A stretch of DNA of 64,000 nt, from assembly GCF_007197575.1 (NCBI RefSeq), contig NZ_CP041616.1:496001-560000 (forward strand), given 5' to 3'. Origin of the DNA: Ornithinimicrobium ciconiae. GTDB lineage: Bacteria > Actinomycetota > Actinomycetes > Actinomycetales > Dermatophilaceae. The notes below the pieces were generated by a model that ran no database searches, was not told the DNA's origin, and saw only the letters and a list, made by a program, of their open reading frames with translations. Made by a program: the position numbers and the translations under genes. Below are positions 49,487 through 58,033 of this stretch, in pieces (positions within the stretch are counted from its first letter, which is position 1; every line of letters begins with the position of its first letter).

Positions 49487-50254
49487 GTGAGTGAGCGCAT
49501 AGATCTGCCCGGGCCTGTCGTCGCCGCCGTGCGAGGCGCCCGCCGCATCCTGGTCCTGACCGGTGCCGGGATGAGCGCCGAGTCCGGCGTCCCCACGTTT
49601 CGGGACGCCCAGAGCGGACTGTGGGAGAACTTCGACCCCAGCCAGCTCGCGACTCCCGACGCGTGGGCGGACGACCCGCCGTTCGTGTGGGCCTGGTATG
49701 CCTGGCGTCTCCACCTGGTCCGCGACGTCGCACCCAACGCGGGTCACCGGGCGCTGGCCGAGCTGGCCACCCACCGGGACGTCACGATCGTCACCCAGAA
49801 CGTCGATGACCTGCATGAACGTGCTGGCTCCGAGGTCGCCGCGCACCTGCACGGATCGCTGACCGAGCTGCGCTGCGCGGACTGCCACGAGCCGTATGAC
49901 GGGGAGCCCACTCTCTCCCCGGAGCCGGTCAAGCGCCTGGACCCGGAGACCTGCGCGGCCTGCGGAGGGGACGTGCGACCGGGAGTCGTCTGGTTCGGCG
50001 AGATGCTGCCCGAGGCGGCGGTGGCCACCACCGAGGCCGCGATCGAGGCGCTGGAGCCCGGCGATGTCTGCCTGGTCGTGGGGACGTCCGGGATCGTCTT
50101 CCCGGCAGCGGGCTATCCGGCGATGGCCCTGGCCGAGGGAGCGACCGTGATCGAGGTGAACCCGGTCGACACCGACATCACCGACATGTGCCACCACGCG
50201 ATCCGCGGCACCGCGGCCAACGTCCTGCCCGCTCTCGTGTCGGCCGTGGCCTGA
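49487..50254 (+). CDS. cobB: NAD-dependent protein deacylase (class III-type sirtuin)
   Basis: The 255-residue sirtuin removes acyl groups from protein lysines using NAD. The NAD motif is VLTGAGMSAESGVPTFRD, followed by TQNVDDLHERAG and catalytic His122 (HLHGS). Four zinc Cys (130, 133, 156, 159) lie in CADC and CAAC. Tyr71 and Arg74 in WYAWR match the Tyr-x-x-Arg pair that marks desuccinylase/demalonylase sirtuins such as SIRT5 and CobB, so acidic acyl groups are likely substrates. The start is fixed by a leaderless promoter. The next gene, on the opposite strand, is an acyl-CoA dehydrogenase, which fits acyl metabolism. Confidence 0.93.
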   Translation: MSERIDLPGPVVAAVRGARRILVLTGAGMSAESGVPTFRDAQSGLWENFDPSQLATPDAWADDPPFVWAWYAWRLHLVRDVAPNAGHRALAELATHRDVTIVTQNVDDLHERAGSEVAAHLHGSLTELRCADCHEPYDGEPTLSPEPVKRLDPETCAACGGDVRPGVVWFGEMLPEAAVATTEAAIEALEPGDVCLVVGTSGIVFPAAGYPAMALAEGATVIEVNPVDTDITDMCHHAIRGTAANVLPALVSAVA

Positions 50255-50268
50255 GGCCACCTGCAAAA

Positions 50269-50315
50269 CCGCTACGAAAATGCGGGCAGGACCAGCGAAA
50301 CCCCTCTGAAAATGG
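50269..50315 (-). repeat. 47-bp AT-rich element, copy 2 (inverted)
   Basis: On the minus strand this matches the element at 48515-48561, sharing CCATTTT, GAGGGGTTTCG and ATTTTC at identical spacing. It begins 1 bp after the stop codon of the acyl-CoA dehydrogenase gene. Confidence 0.7.
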
Positions 50316-50316
50316 T

Positions 50317-52167
50317 TTAGAAGGCGGACTCGGGGAGAGTCATGATCGAGTCGTCGACGTGGGTGATGATGCCGCGGTCGGAGTGGACACGGGGCAGCAC
50401 GTCGCGCGCGAAGAAGCGCGCAGCAGCGACCTTGCCGAGGTAGAAGTCCTTGTCCGCACCGGTCGCGCCGGCATCGAGGGCGGCCTGGGCCACCTCGGCC
50501 TGGCGGAGCAGGAGCCACGCGATGACAACGTCGCCGGCGGCCAGCAGGAAGCGGGTCGTGGACAGGCCCACGGCATAGATCGCCTCGGGGGACCCGCCGT
50601 TGCGCGGGTCGGCGGCCATCGCCCGCCCGACCATGAACTCGACCATGCCCTGGATGTCCTCCAGCGCCCGGCCGAGCAGGCCGCGCTCGGTGGCCAGGAA
50701 GTCATCGGCGCCGCCGCCCTTGACCAGCTCCATCATCTGCGCGGACAGGTGCATCAAGGCCTGGCCCTGGTCGCGCACGATCTTGCGGAAGAAGAAGTCC
50801 TGACCCTGGATCGCGGTGGTGCCCTCATAGAGGCTGTCGATCTTGGCGTCGCGGATGTACTGCTCGATCGGGTAGTCCTGCAGGAAGCCGGAGCCGCCGA
50901 AGGTCTGCAGCGACTCGGTGCCCAGCAGCACCCAGGCCCGCTCCGAGCCGCACCCCTTGACCAGCGGCAGCAGCAGGTCGTTGACCTTGGTCGCCATCTG
51001 GGACTCCTCGGTGGGGGAGTCTCCCGCGATCATCACGGTGTCCTGCTGTGCCGCAGTGAACAGCATCAGCGCCCGCAGCCCCTCGGCATACGACTTCTGC
51101 AGCATCAGGCTGCGGCGGACGTCCGGGTGGTGGGTGATGGTCACGCGCGGGGCGGCCTTGTCGGCCATCTGAGCCAGGTCGGCGCCCTGGACGCGCTCCT
51201 TGGCATACTCCAGCGCGTTGAGGTAGCCGGTCGACAGGGTCGCGATCGCCTTCGTGCCGACGAGCATCCGGGCGTACTCGATAATGTGGAACATCTGGGC
51301 GATGCCCTCGTGGACCTCGCCGAGCAGGGTGCCGACCGCAGGGACGGACTCGTCCTCGCCGAAGCGCAGCTCGCAGGTGGTGGAGACCTTCAGCCCCATC
51401 TTGTGCTCGATGTTGGCGACCTGGACGCCGTTGCGCTCGCCGAGCTCACCGTTCTCGCCGATGTGGAACTTGGGCACGATGAACAGCGACAGACCCTTGG
51501 TGCCCGGACCGGCACCCTCGGGGCGGGCCAGCACGAAGTGGATCACGTTGTCATAGAAGGGGGCCTCACCGGAGGTGATGAAGCGCTTCACGCCGGTGAT
51601 GTGCCACGTGCCGTCCTCGGCCTGCACAGCCTTGGCGCGGCCGGCGCCGACGTCGGAGCCAGCGTCCGGCTCGGTCAGCACCATGGTGGCGCCCCAGTGG
51701 TTGTCGATCATCTGCTGGGCGAGCACCTGCTGCTCGGGGGTGCCCAGGGTGCGCAGCACCTCGGCGAAGGTGTAGCCGGCGGAGAACATCTTCACGGCCG
51801 GGTTGGCCCCGAGTGCCATCTCCGAGACCGCCCAGGTCAGCGACGCGGGTGCGCGGGTGCCGCCGAGCTCCTCGCTGACCTCCAAGCGCCACCACTCGGC
51901 GTCGCGCCAGGCCAGGAAGGACTTGGTGAAGGCCTCGGGCATGGTGACCTCGCCGGTGGCGGGGTCGAAGGTGGGCGGGGTCCGGTCGGACTCCAGCAGG
52001 CTCGCGCCCAGCTCGTTCTCGGCGAGCGTGGAGACCTGGGCGAGGATGTCGCGCGCGGTCTCCTCGTCGAAGTCCCCGAAGGCGCCCTGCCCCAGGATGT
52101 CCTGACGGCGGAGCACCTCAAAGAGGTTGAACTCCAGATCGCGAAGGTTGCTCTTGTAGTGGCTCAT
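50317..52167 (-). CDS. Acyl-CoA dehydrogenase (FadE5-like, long form)
   Basis: The 616-residue flavoenzyme catalyses the first oxidation of an acyl-CoA. It is the long type, similar to mycobacterial FadE5. The N-terminal helical extension starts [16 protein letters not shown]. The FAD-binding middle has [16 protein letters not shown] and [13 protein letters not shown]. The later helical part has [16 protein letters not shown] and [20 protein letters not shown], followed by an extra C-terminal helical domain typical of the long form. The start is an ATG with GAGG. A 131-bp upstream region with palindromes suggests TetR-type control. Confidence 0.92.
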   Translation of the reverse strand: MSHYKSNLRDLEFNLFEVLRRQDILGQGAFGDFDEETARDILAQVSTLAENELGASLLESDRTPPTFDPATGEVTMPEAFTKSFLAWRDAEWWRLEVSEELGGTRAPASLTWAVSEMALGANPAVKMFSAGYTFAEVLRTLGTPEQQVLAQQMIDNHWGATMVLTEPDAGSDVGAGRAKAVQAEDGTWHITGVKRFITSGEAPFYDNVIHFVLARPEGAGPGTKGLSLFIVPKFHIGENGELGERNGVQVANIEHKMGLKVSTTCELRFGEDESVPAVGTLLGEVHEGIAQMFHIIEYARMLVGTKAIATLSTGYLNALEYAKERVQGADLAQMADKAAPRVTITHHPDVRRSLMLQKSYAEGLRALMLFTAAQQDTVMIAGDSPTEESQMATKVNDLLLPLVKGCGSERAWVLLGTESLQTFGGSGFLQDYPIEQYIRDAKIDSLYEGTTAIQGQDFFFRKIVRDQGQALMHLSAQMMELVKGGGADDFLATERGLLGRALEDIQGMVEFMVGRAMAADPRNGGSPEAIYAVGLSTTRFLLAAGDVVIAWLLLRQAEVAQAALDAGATGADKDFYLGKVAAARFFARDVLPRVHSDRGIITHVDDSIMTLPESAF

Positions 52168-52222
52168 GTCCCTCAGTCCTCGTGCCGCGCCGCTGGATCG
52201 TCCGTGATCCCGCTCGTTCCAA

Positions 52223-52255
52223 GTACCCGATACTCCCGGTACCTACTTGTCAGTA
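52223..52255. promoter_or_regulatory. Candidate TetR/FadR-type operator pair upstream of the acyl-CoA dehydrogenase
   Basis: Two imperfect palindromes adjoin each other: 52223-52242 with GTACC and GGTAC ends, and 52244-52255 with TACT and AGTA arms around TGTC. They lie 56-88 bp upstream of the start codon in an otherwise AT-rich patch. This fits control by an acyl-CoA-responsive repressor, but no regulator gene is adjacent. Confidence 0.45.
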
Positions 52256-52298
52256 ACAGTGTGCCCGTCGGGACGCGGAAAAGCAAGGGAGGCAGGTG

Positions 52299-53030
52299 TC
52301 AGGCGGGGTCCTCGGTGAGACCGGCGTCGTGCACGACGAGCGCGATCTGGGTGCGGTTGTCCGCGCCGAGCTTGACCAGCACCCGTGAGACGTGGGCCTT
52401 GACCGTGGGCAGGCCCATGTAGAGCGTGTTGGCGATCGTGGCGTTGGACCACCCCTGACCGATCGCGACGGCGACTTCGCGCTCGCGATCGGTCAGCTCC
52501 TCGAGGAGGCCGAGTGCTCGCTCCCGCTTGGCATCGGCCGCGCTGGCGGTGGCCTGCCGGGCGCCGCCGGACACCTGGGCGATCAGTTGCTGGGTCACCG
52601 ACGGCGACAGCCGGGGCTCGCCCGCGACGACTGCGCGGATCGACTCGACGAGGTGCTCCGGCCGGGTGCTCTTGAGCAGGAAGCCGTGGGCGCCGATGCG
52701 CAGTGCCTCCAGGACCATGTCGTCGGTGTCGAAGGTGGTCAGCACGATGACCTTGGGTGGATCGTCGCGTGCGAGCAGCTCGGTGGTGGCGGCCAGCCCA
52801 TCCATCACCGGCATCCGGATGTCCATCAGGACCACGTCGGGGCGGACCCGGTCGACCAGGTCCACGCCCGCTCTGCCGTCGCTCGCCTCCCCGACGACCT
52901 CGAGGTCCGGGGCCCCGCCGAGGATCAGGCCCAAGCCGGTGCGCACGAGGGCGTCGTCATCGACCAGCACGACCGAGATGCTGCCGGTGCTGTCCTGTCC
53001 CGCGGCGTGGGGCTCTGGCGTGGTGCTCAC
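52299..53030 (-). CDS. LuxR/NarL-type response regulator
   Basis: The 243-residue DNA-binding regulator has a receiver domain (residues ~17-135) with acidic VLVDDDALVR, phospho-acceptor Asp70 (VVLMDIRMPVMDG), Thr in VLTTFD and Lys in GFLLKST. A LuxR-type helix-turn-helix follows at ~177-240 (LTDREREVAVAIGQGWSNAT...TVKAHVSRVLVKL). The GTG start at 53030 overlaps the sensor kinase stop (GTGA), so the pair is translationally coupled. The divergent ABC-2 transporter genes are the most likely target. Confidence 0.93.
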   Translation of the reverse strand: MSTTPEPHAAGQDSTGSISVVLVDDDALVRTGLGLILGGAPDLEVVGEASDGRAGVDLVDRVRPDVVLMDIRMPVMDGLAATTELLARDDPPKVIVLTTFDTDDMVLEALRIGAHGFLLKSTRPEHLVESIRAVVAGEPRLSPSVTQQLIAQVSGGARQATASAADAKRERALGLLEELTDREREVAVAIGQGWSNATIANTLYMGLPTVKAHVSRVLVKLGADNRTQIALVVHDAGLTEDPA

Positions 53031-54220
53031 GTGGACCACGGTAACCAGGCCCGCACCACGAAGCGTCCGGACCGGTCGGTGCCATAGCTCAACTGACCAC
53101 CACTGAGCACTGCCCGCTCGGCCAGGCCGAGCAGCCCCATGCCGGACCCGCTGTCTCGGACCTCGTCGGTCTGCGGTGATCCGCCATAGGTCGCGGGCTG
53201 GTTGACGACGGTGAGATCCAGACCCACCCCCGGACCGCCGGACAGGGAGACGGTGATCGGTTGCCCGGCCGCGTGCTTGCGTGCGTTGGTCAGTCCCTCC
53301 TGGATGATCCGGTAGGCATGCCGGCTGATCGCCTCGGGCACCGCCGCCGGGTCGACCCGCAGCGTCGTGACGACCGGTGTGCCTCCGGCGCGCACCTCGT
53401 CGAGGAGGCCGGCCAGGTGCTCCAGGTCCGGCTGTGGCCCGCGCGGCTGGTCCGGCTCGTCGCTGCCGCGCAGCACCCCGAGCACGGCGCGCAGCTCCTG
53501 CACCGCCTGGTCGGCGTTGTCGCGCACGGTGCCCGCAATCTCCCGCACCTGCTCCGGCGGCAGGTCATCGCGAAAGTTCAGGACGCCGGCGTTCATCGCG
53601 ATCAGGCTGATCCGGTGGGCCAGCACGTCGTGCATCTCGCGGGCGATGCGCGCACGCTCGGTCACCCGCGCCTGCTCGACCCGGCGCCCCTGCTCCCGCT
53701 CGGCGACCTCTGCACGCTCGCGCAACGCCGCGACATTATCGCGGCGCACACCGATGGAGTAGCCGACCGCGATCGCGGCGATCAGCATGAGCACCTGGAT
53801 CACCACATTGGTGAGGGTCGTGACCCAGGATTGACCACCGGGCGGGCTGAACATCGCGTCCCACACAAACGAGGTGGCCAGATAGAGGGGGGTGATCACG
53901 GCCAGTTCGCGCCAGTGGCGCCGGGTGGCCAGCGAGATGAGAGCGACCAGCACGGCACCGCTGGCAGTGGTGGCGACGGTCGAGAGCACGATCAGGATCA
54001 GCGCCATGGCCAACGGCCACCGCCGACGGAATCGCAGCAGCACCAGGGAGAGCAGCCCGAGGGCCGGGTCGATGGCATAGAGCCACCACTCCGGTCCGGT
54101 GCGTCCCTCCAGGTCGATCACCGCCCACGAGGCGAGCCACACCACGAGGCCGGCGCCCGCGGCGAGCAGGGTCCGCCACGTCTCACCCCAGAGGGTCATC
54201 GCAGGCTGGCCAGGTCGCAC
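53027..54220 (-). CDS. NarL-family sensor histidine kinase
   Basis: The 397-residue membrane kinase has about five TM helices in the first 160 residues without a large extracytoplasmic sensor. A short coiled coil leads to a HisKA_3 domain with the phospho-accepting His197 in ERARIAREMHDVLAHRISL. The ATPase domain has ITVSLSGGPGVGLDLTVVN and the G-box SGSGMGLLGLAERA. Such intramembrane-sensing kinases often respond to cell-envelope stress, alongside an ABC exporter. TAAGGT 6 nt before the GTG at 54220 gives a leaderless promoter. The response regulator follows, overlapping by 4 bp. Confidence 0.93.
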   Translation of the reverse strand: MRPGQPAMTLWGETWRTLLAAGAGLVVWLASWAVIDLEGRTGPEWWLYAIDPALGLLSLVLLRFRRRWPLAMALILIVLSTVATTASGAVLVALISLATRRHWRELAVITPLYLATSFVWDAMFSPPGGQSWVTTLTNVVIQVLMLIAAIAVGYSIGVRRDNVAALRERAEVAEREQGRRVEQARVTERARIAREMHDVLAHRISLIAMNAGVLNFRDDLPPEQVREIAGTVRDNADQAVQELRAVLGVLRGSDEPDQPRGPQPDLEHLAGLLDEVRAGGTPVVTTLRVDPAAVPEAISRHAYRIIQEGLTNARKHAAGQPITVSLSGGPGVGLDLTVVNQPATYGGSPQTDEVRDSGSGMGLLGLAERAVLSGGQLSYGTDRSGRFVVRAWLPWST

Positions 54221-54226
54221 ACCCTG

Positions 54227-54232
54227 ACCTTA
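54227..54232 (-). promoter_or_regulatory. -10 hexamer of a leaderless promoter (two-component operon)
   Basis: On the minus strand TAAGGT is followed by 6 nt and then the GTG at 54220. Confidence 0.6.
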
Positions 54233-54349
54233 GGTCGTCCCACCTGCCCCGCCGAGCAGTCAAAGGTCTCGGACCGGGCGCGGGACGGCATACCAAGGTA
54301 TGACGCAGGTGCAGCCTGTGGACTGATGCGCCGCAGGCCGGTGGTCCCG

Positions 54350-54355
54350 CACAGT
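54350..54355 (+). promoter_or_regulatory. -10-like hexamer of a leaderless promoter (ABC-2 exporter)
   Basis: CACAGT lies exactly 6 nt before the ATG at 54362. The first base deviates from TANNNT. Confidence 0.5.
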
Positions 54356-54361
54356 AGAAAC

Positions 54362-55261
54362 ATGATTCAGGTAAAGAACCTCGTGACCACCTACGGGGAC
54401 TTCACCGCAGTGGACGATGTGTCGTTCACAGCCGAGGCAGGACGGGTGACCGGTTTCCTCGGTCCCAACGGGGCGGGCAAGTCCACCACCATGCGCGTAA
54501 TGACCGGGCTGACCCCGGCGACCAGAGGCACCGCCACGGTGCTCGGCACGCCCTATGCAGCACTGCAGAACCCGGGACGCCACGTGGGTGTCCTGCTCGA
54601 CGCCTCAGCACAGCACGCCGGCCGGACCGGGCGTGAGGTGCTCACCCTGGGCGCTATGACCCTGGGCATCAACAACCGTCGCGTCGACCAGATGCTCGAG
54701 GTCGTCGGCCTGACCCAGCAGGAGGCCAAGCGCCGCGTGCGCAACTACTCCCTGGGCATGCGGCAGCGGCTCGGTCTGGCCAATGCGCTGCTCGGCGACC
54801 CCAAGGTCCTGATCCTCGACGAGCCGGCCAACGGGCTGGACCCGGCGGGCATCCGCTGGATGCGGGACCTGCTCGACACCTTCGCGGGCGAGGGCGGCAC
54901 CGTGCTGCTCTCCAGCCACCTGCTGCACGAGATCGAGAAGATCGCTGACGACATCGTCGTGATCGGTCGCGGCCGCATCGTGGCCCAGGGCACCAAGGAG
55001 GAGCTGCTGCGCCCCTCCGGCTCCCTGGTGCGCAGCATCGATGACAGCAAGCTCCAGGCGGCCCTGGTCGCCGAGGGGATCGAGGCCAACCCGGTGCCCG
55101 GCGGCGGGCTCAGCGTGGACGCAGAGACCCCGCGCGTGGGCTCGATCGCCTTCGCCGCGGGCGTGATGCTGACCGAGCTGCGCGGCGCGGACAGCCAGGG
55201 CCTGGAGGACATGTTCCTCACTCTCACCTCGGACGACGCACGACAGGAGACGGCAGCATGA
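54362..55261 (+). CDS. ABC transporter ATP-binding protein (ABC-2 exporter)
   Basis: The 299-residue nucleotide-binding subunit has Walker A FLGPNGAGKSTTMRVM, a Q-loop segment (LGTPYAALQNPGR), signature YSLGMRQRLGLANALL and Walker B KVLILDEPANGLDPAG, followed by the switch His in LLSSHLLHE. The C-terminal ~80 residues form the regulatory tail common in drug or bacitracin exporters. The stop overlaps the permease start (ATGA). It is divergent from a two-component system that probably controls it. Confidence 0.94.
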   Translation: MIQVKNLVTTYGDFTAVDDVSFTAEAGRVTGFLGPNGAGKSTTMRVMTGLTPATRGTATVLGTPYAALQNPGRHVGVLLDASAQHAGRTGREVLTLGAMTLGINNRRVDQMLEVVGLTQQEAKRRVRNYSLGMRQRLGLANALLGDPKVLILDEPANGLDPAGIRWMRDLLDTFAGEGGTVLLSSHLLHEIEKIADDIVVIGRGRIVAQGTKEELLRPSGSLVRSIDDSKLQAALVAEGIEANPVPGGGLSVDAETPRVGSIAFAAGVMLTELRGADSQGLEDMFLTLTSDDARQETAA

Positions 55262-56088
55262 GCACCGCACTCGGCACCACCACACCGGACACCCAGCACG
55301 GCCAGCAGACGGCGACCACTGGCGGTTTCCACCTGCCGACCATCGACGCACCGATCAAGCCGATCCCGTTCAGCCGGCTCGTGCGGGTCGAGGCACGCAA
55401 GCAGGTCGACACCCTCGCCGGGCGCTGGTTCCTGATCGTCCTCGGACTGGTCATCGCCGTCGTGATGACGATCATGCTCTTCGTCGACCAGGGCGACCAC
55501 AGCTACGGCTCCTACCTCGCGGCGGCCGGGGTGCCGCTCGGCATCGGTCTGCCGGTGCTGGGCATCATGTCCGCGACCCAGGAGTGGAGCCAGCGCACCG
55601 CGATGACCACCTTCGCGCTGGTGCCGCGCCGGGGCCAGGTCATCTGGGCCAAGATCGTCAGCACCGTCCTGATCGGACTCGGCGCGGTCGTGGCCACCCT
55701 CGTCCTCGGCGCTGTGGGACGACTGCTCGGTGACCTGCGTGGCGCGGAGACCCCCTGGGGCATCAACGGCTGGATGATCGCCGGACTGACCCTGATGCTG
55801 GTCCTCTATGTCCTGCAGGGTCTGGCGTTCGGTCTGGCCTTCCTGAACACTCCGGCGGCGATCGTGGCCTACTTCGCCCTGCCGACGTTGCTGCCGCTGA
55901 TGATGCTCGTCAGCTGGCTGCGGACGCCCTACGAGTGGATTGATCTGACGATGACGACGTCGCCCCTGACCATGGGGCAGGCACTCACCGGCGAGCAGTG
56001 GGCACAGCTCGCGGTGTCGGTGGCCGTGTGGATTGGAGTCCCCATGGCCATCGGGGTGTGGCGCGTGCTGCGCCGCGAGGTCAAGTGA
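55258..56088 (+). CDS. ABC-2 type transporter permease
   Basis: The 276-residue membrane subunit has about six TM helices after a 60-residue cytoplasmic start. The helices include FLIVLGLVIAVVMTIMLFV, YLAAAGVPLGIGLPVLGIMS, IVSTVLIGLGAVVATLVLGAV and a C-terminal LAVSVAVWIGVPMAIGVW. It pairs with the ATPase gene through an ATGA overlap. Exporters of this kind move lipids, peptides or antibiotics out of the cell; the substrate is unknown. A strong hairpin after the stop terminates the operon. Confidence 0.92.
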   Translation: MSTALGTTTPDTQHGQQTATTGGFHLPTIDAPIKPIPFSRLVRVEARKQVDTLAGRWFLIVLGLVIAVVMTIMLFVDQGDHSYGSYLAAAGVPLGIGLPVLGIMSATQEWSQRTAMTTFALVPRRGQVIWAKIVSTVLIGLGAVVATLVLGAVGRLLGDLRGAETPWGINGWMIAGLTLMLVLYVLQGLAFGLAFLNTPAAIVAYFALPTLLPLMMLVSWLRTPYEWIDLTMTTSPLTMGQALTGEQWAQLAVSVAVWIGVPMAIGVWRVLRREVK

Positions 56089-56390
56089 CCTGCGCGTAGC
56101 CCCGCACCCATCGGGGAAAGGACGTCAGTGGAGCCTGGGGGCAGGCTCCGCTGACGTCCTTCTGTTGTGCGGCGGAGGGTGTGTGACCGCCTCCGTCCGG
56201 GAGCCAGACCGCTGGCCAGCAGGGGTGCGTTTCCCCACGGCATACGGCCCGATCTCGGTGGTCGTCGGATAACGACTCCGTATCGGTTGTGTGGCCAGGT
56301 ATTCACCGGCGCGCCGCGTGAGGCATGGTGGTCACGTTCACCGGCTGTTCTGTGCTGCTCCGGCGCAGGCACATCAGGAAGGCACGAACC
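56089..56390. other. 302-bp intergenic region
   Basis: It contains the terminator of the ABC-2 operon at 56118-56161 and the upstream promoter region of the peptide transporter. No coding sequence is supported, and no clear hexamer pair was identified. Confidence 0.5.
56118..56161 (+). terminator. Long hairpin terminator after the ABC-2 operon
   Basis: AAGGACGTCAG pairs with CTGACGTCCTT, then after one mismatch GGAGCCT pairs with AGGCTCC, giving an 18-bp stem with a short G-rich loop. TCTGTTGTG follows. Confidence 0.85.
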
Positions 56391-57947
56391 ATGACGACTC
56401 GCACCCGGGCGCTCGCCGCAGCGCTCTCCCTCTCCTTCCTGCTCACCGCCTGCAACGCGGGGTCCAGCAGCGAGGACCCGACCGAGGACACTCCCGACAC
56501 CGGGTCGAGCACCGACGCCGGACAGGGCACCGCCGCACCAGCTGGCGACGAGACCGTGCGGGTCGGCCTGGTCGCCGAGCCGGCCAGCCTGGACTTCACC
56601 ACCACCGATGGCGCGGCCATCCCGCAGGCCCTGCTCTACAACGTCTACGAGACGCTGGTCAAGGTCGACCAGAGCGGTGAGATCGTGCCGGCGCTGGCCA
56701 GTGACTACGAGGTCAGCGAGGACGGGCTCACCTACACCTTCACCCTGCAGCAGGGGGTGACCTTCAGCAACGGCGAGGCCTTCACGGCCGAGGACGTCGT
56801 CACGTCCTTCGAGGCGGTGCAGAACGACTGGACGGTCAGCCTCAAGAGCCAGTTCGAGATCATCGAGTCGGTCGAGGCCACCAGCGACACCGAGGTGGTG
56901 GTCACCCTGACCCACCCGAGCAACTCCTTCCTCTACAGCCTGACCACCCGGGTCGGCGCGATCTTCGACTCCGGCAGCATGAGTGACCTGGCCACCCGCC
57001 CGATCGGGACCGGTCCCTACACCTTCGGGGACTGGAACCCCGGTGCCTCGATCACGCTGCAGCGCAACGCGGACTACTGGGGCGACGAGCCCTACTTCTC
57101 CCAGGTGGTGCTGAGCTACTTCAAGGACGCCAACGCGCTGAACAGCGCCATGCTCACCGATGGCATCGACGTGGTCGGCACCGTGCAGGCCCCCGAGGCG
57201 CTGAGCGAGTTCGAGGACGGCGACTACCAGATCATCGAGGGCACGACCAACGGCGAGGTCGTCCTGAGCTTCAACAACGAGACGGAGCCCTTCCAGGACC
57301 TGCGGGTGCGGCAGGCGGCCCGCCACGCCATCGACCACCAGGCCCTGCTGGACACCTGCTGGGACGGACGGGGCGCGCTCATCGGCAGCATGGTCCCGCC
57401 GACCGACCCCTGGTACGAGGACCGCACCGGTGACTACCCCTACGACGTGGAGGCCGCCAAGGCACTGATGGAGGAGGCCGGCGCCGAGGGTGTCGCGGTG
57501 CGCCTGCGGATCCCGACGCTGCCCTACGCCCAGGCCTGCGCCCCCGTGGTGGAGACCATGCTGGAGGAGGTCGGCTTCGACGTCACCATCGACGACCTGG
57601 AGTTCCCGGCGGCCTGGGTCGAGGACGTCTTCACCAACGCCGACTACGAGATGTCGATCGTCTCGCACGTGGAGCCCCGCGACCTCGGCAACGTCTTCGG
57701 CAACCCCGACTACTACATCCGCTATGGCACCCCCGAGCTGCGCGCACTGCTGGAGGAGGCGGACGCCGGCAGCGAGGAGGTCCAGGTGGAGAAGATGAAG
57801 GAGGCCGCAGCCCTCATCTCCGAGGACGCCGCCTCCGACTTCCTCTTCCTGCTGCCCAACCTGATCGTGGCGGACCCGGACATCACCGGCCTCCCGGAGA
57901 ACGCGCTCTCCGAGTCCTTCGACCTGGCCAACCTCGCCCGCGGCTGA
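56391..57947 (+). CDS. ABC transporter solute-binding lipoprotein (peptide/nickel, family 5)
   Basis: The 518-residue extracytoplasmic lipoprotein captures the transported peptide or metal-chelate. The signal ends with LSFLLTACNAG (lipobox LTAC, Cys near residue 19). An acidic linker is followed by the family-5 fold: VRVGLVAEPASLDFTTTDGAA, VYETLVKVDQSGEIVPALASDYEVS, FTLQQGVTFSNGEAFTAEDVV, TGPYTFGDWNPG and the closing region RQAARHAIDHQALL. AGGAAGG lies 8 nt before the ATG. It leads the peptide-transport operon; 86 bp with a small hairpin separate it from the first permease gene. Confidence 0.94.
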   Translation: MTTRTRALAAALSLSFLLTACNAGSSSEDPTEDTPDTGSSTDAGQGTAAPAGDETVRVGLVAEPASLDFTTTDGAAIPQALLYNVYETLVKVDQSGEIVPALASDYEVSEDGLTYTFTLQQGVTFSNGEAFTAEDVVTSFEAVQNDWTVSLKSQFEIIESVEATSDTEVVVTLTHPSNSFLYSLTTRVGAIFDSGSMSDLATRPIGTGPYTFGDWNPGASITLQRNADYWGDEPYFSQVVLSYFKDANALNSAMLTDGIDVVGTVQAPEALSEFEDGDYQIIEGTTNGEVVLSFNNETEPFQDLRVRQAARHAIDHQALLDTCWDGRGALIGSMVPPTDPWYEDRTGDYPYDVEAAKALMEEAGAEGVAVRLRIPTLPYAQACAPVVETMLEEVGFDVTIDDLEFPAAWVEDVFTNADYEMSIVSHVEPRDLGNVFGNPDYYIRYGTPELRALLEEADAGSEEVQVEKMKEAAALISEDAASDFLFLLPNLIVADPDITGLPENALSESFDLANLARG

Positions 57948-58033
57948 GTGGGACGCGCCGGTGACGGGAGTGCGCGGGTGAGTCGTGTGCCGGTGCACCG
58001 TGCCGGCGCGCGGCTGACGGGAGCCTGACCGAG

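Noticed and set aside
50188-52422. Long plus-strand open frame opposite the acyl-CoA dehydrogenase gene
   Set aside because: The antisense frame is kept open by high GC. Its translation is low-complexity and matches no family, while the opposite strand gives a clear FadE5-like protein.
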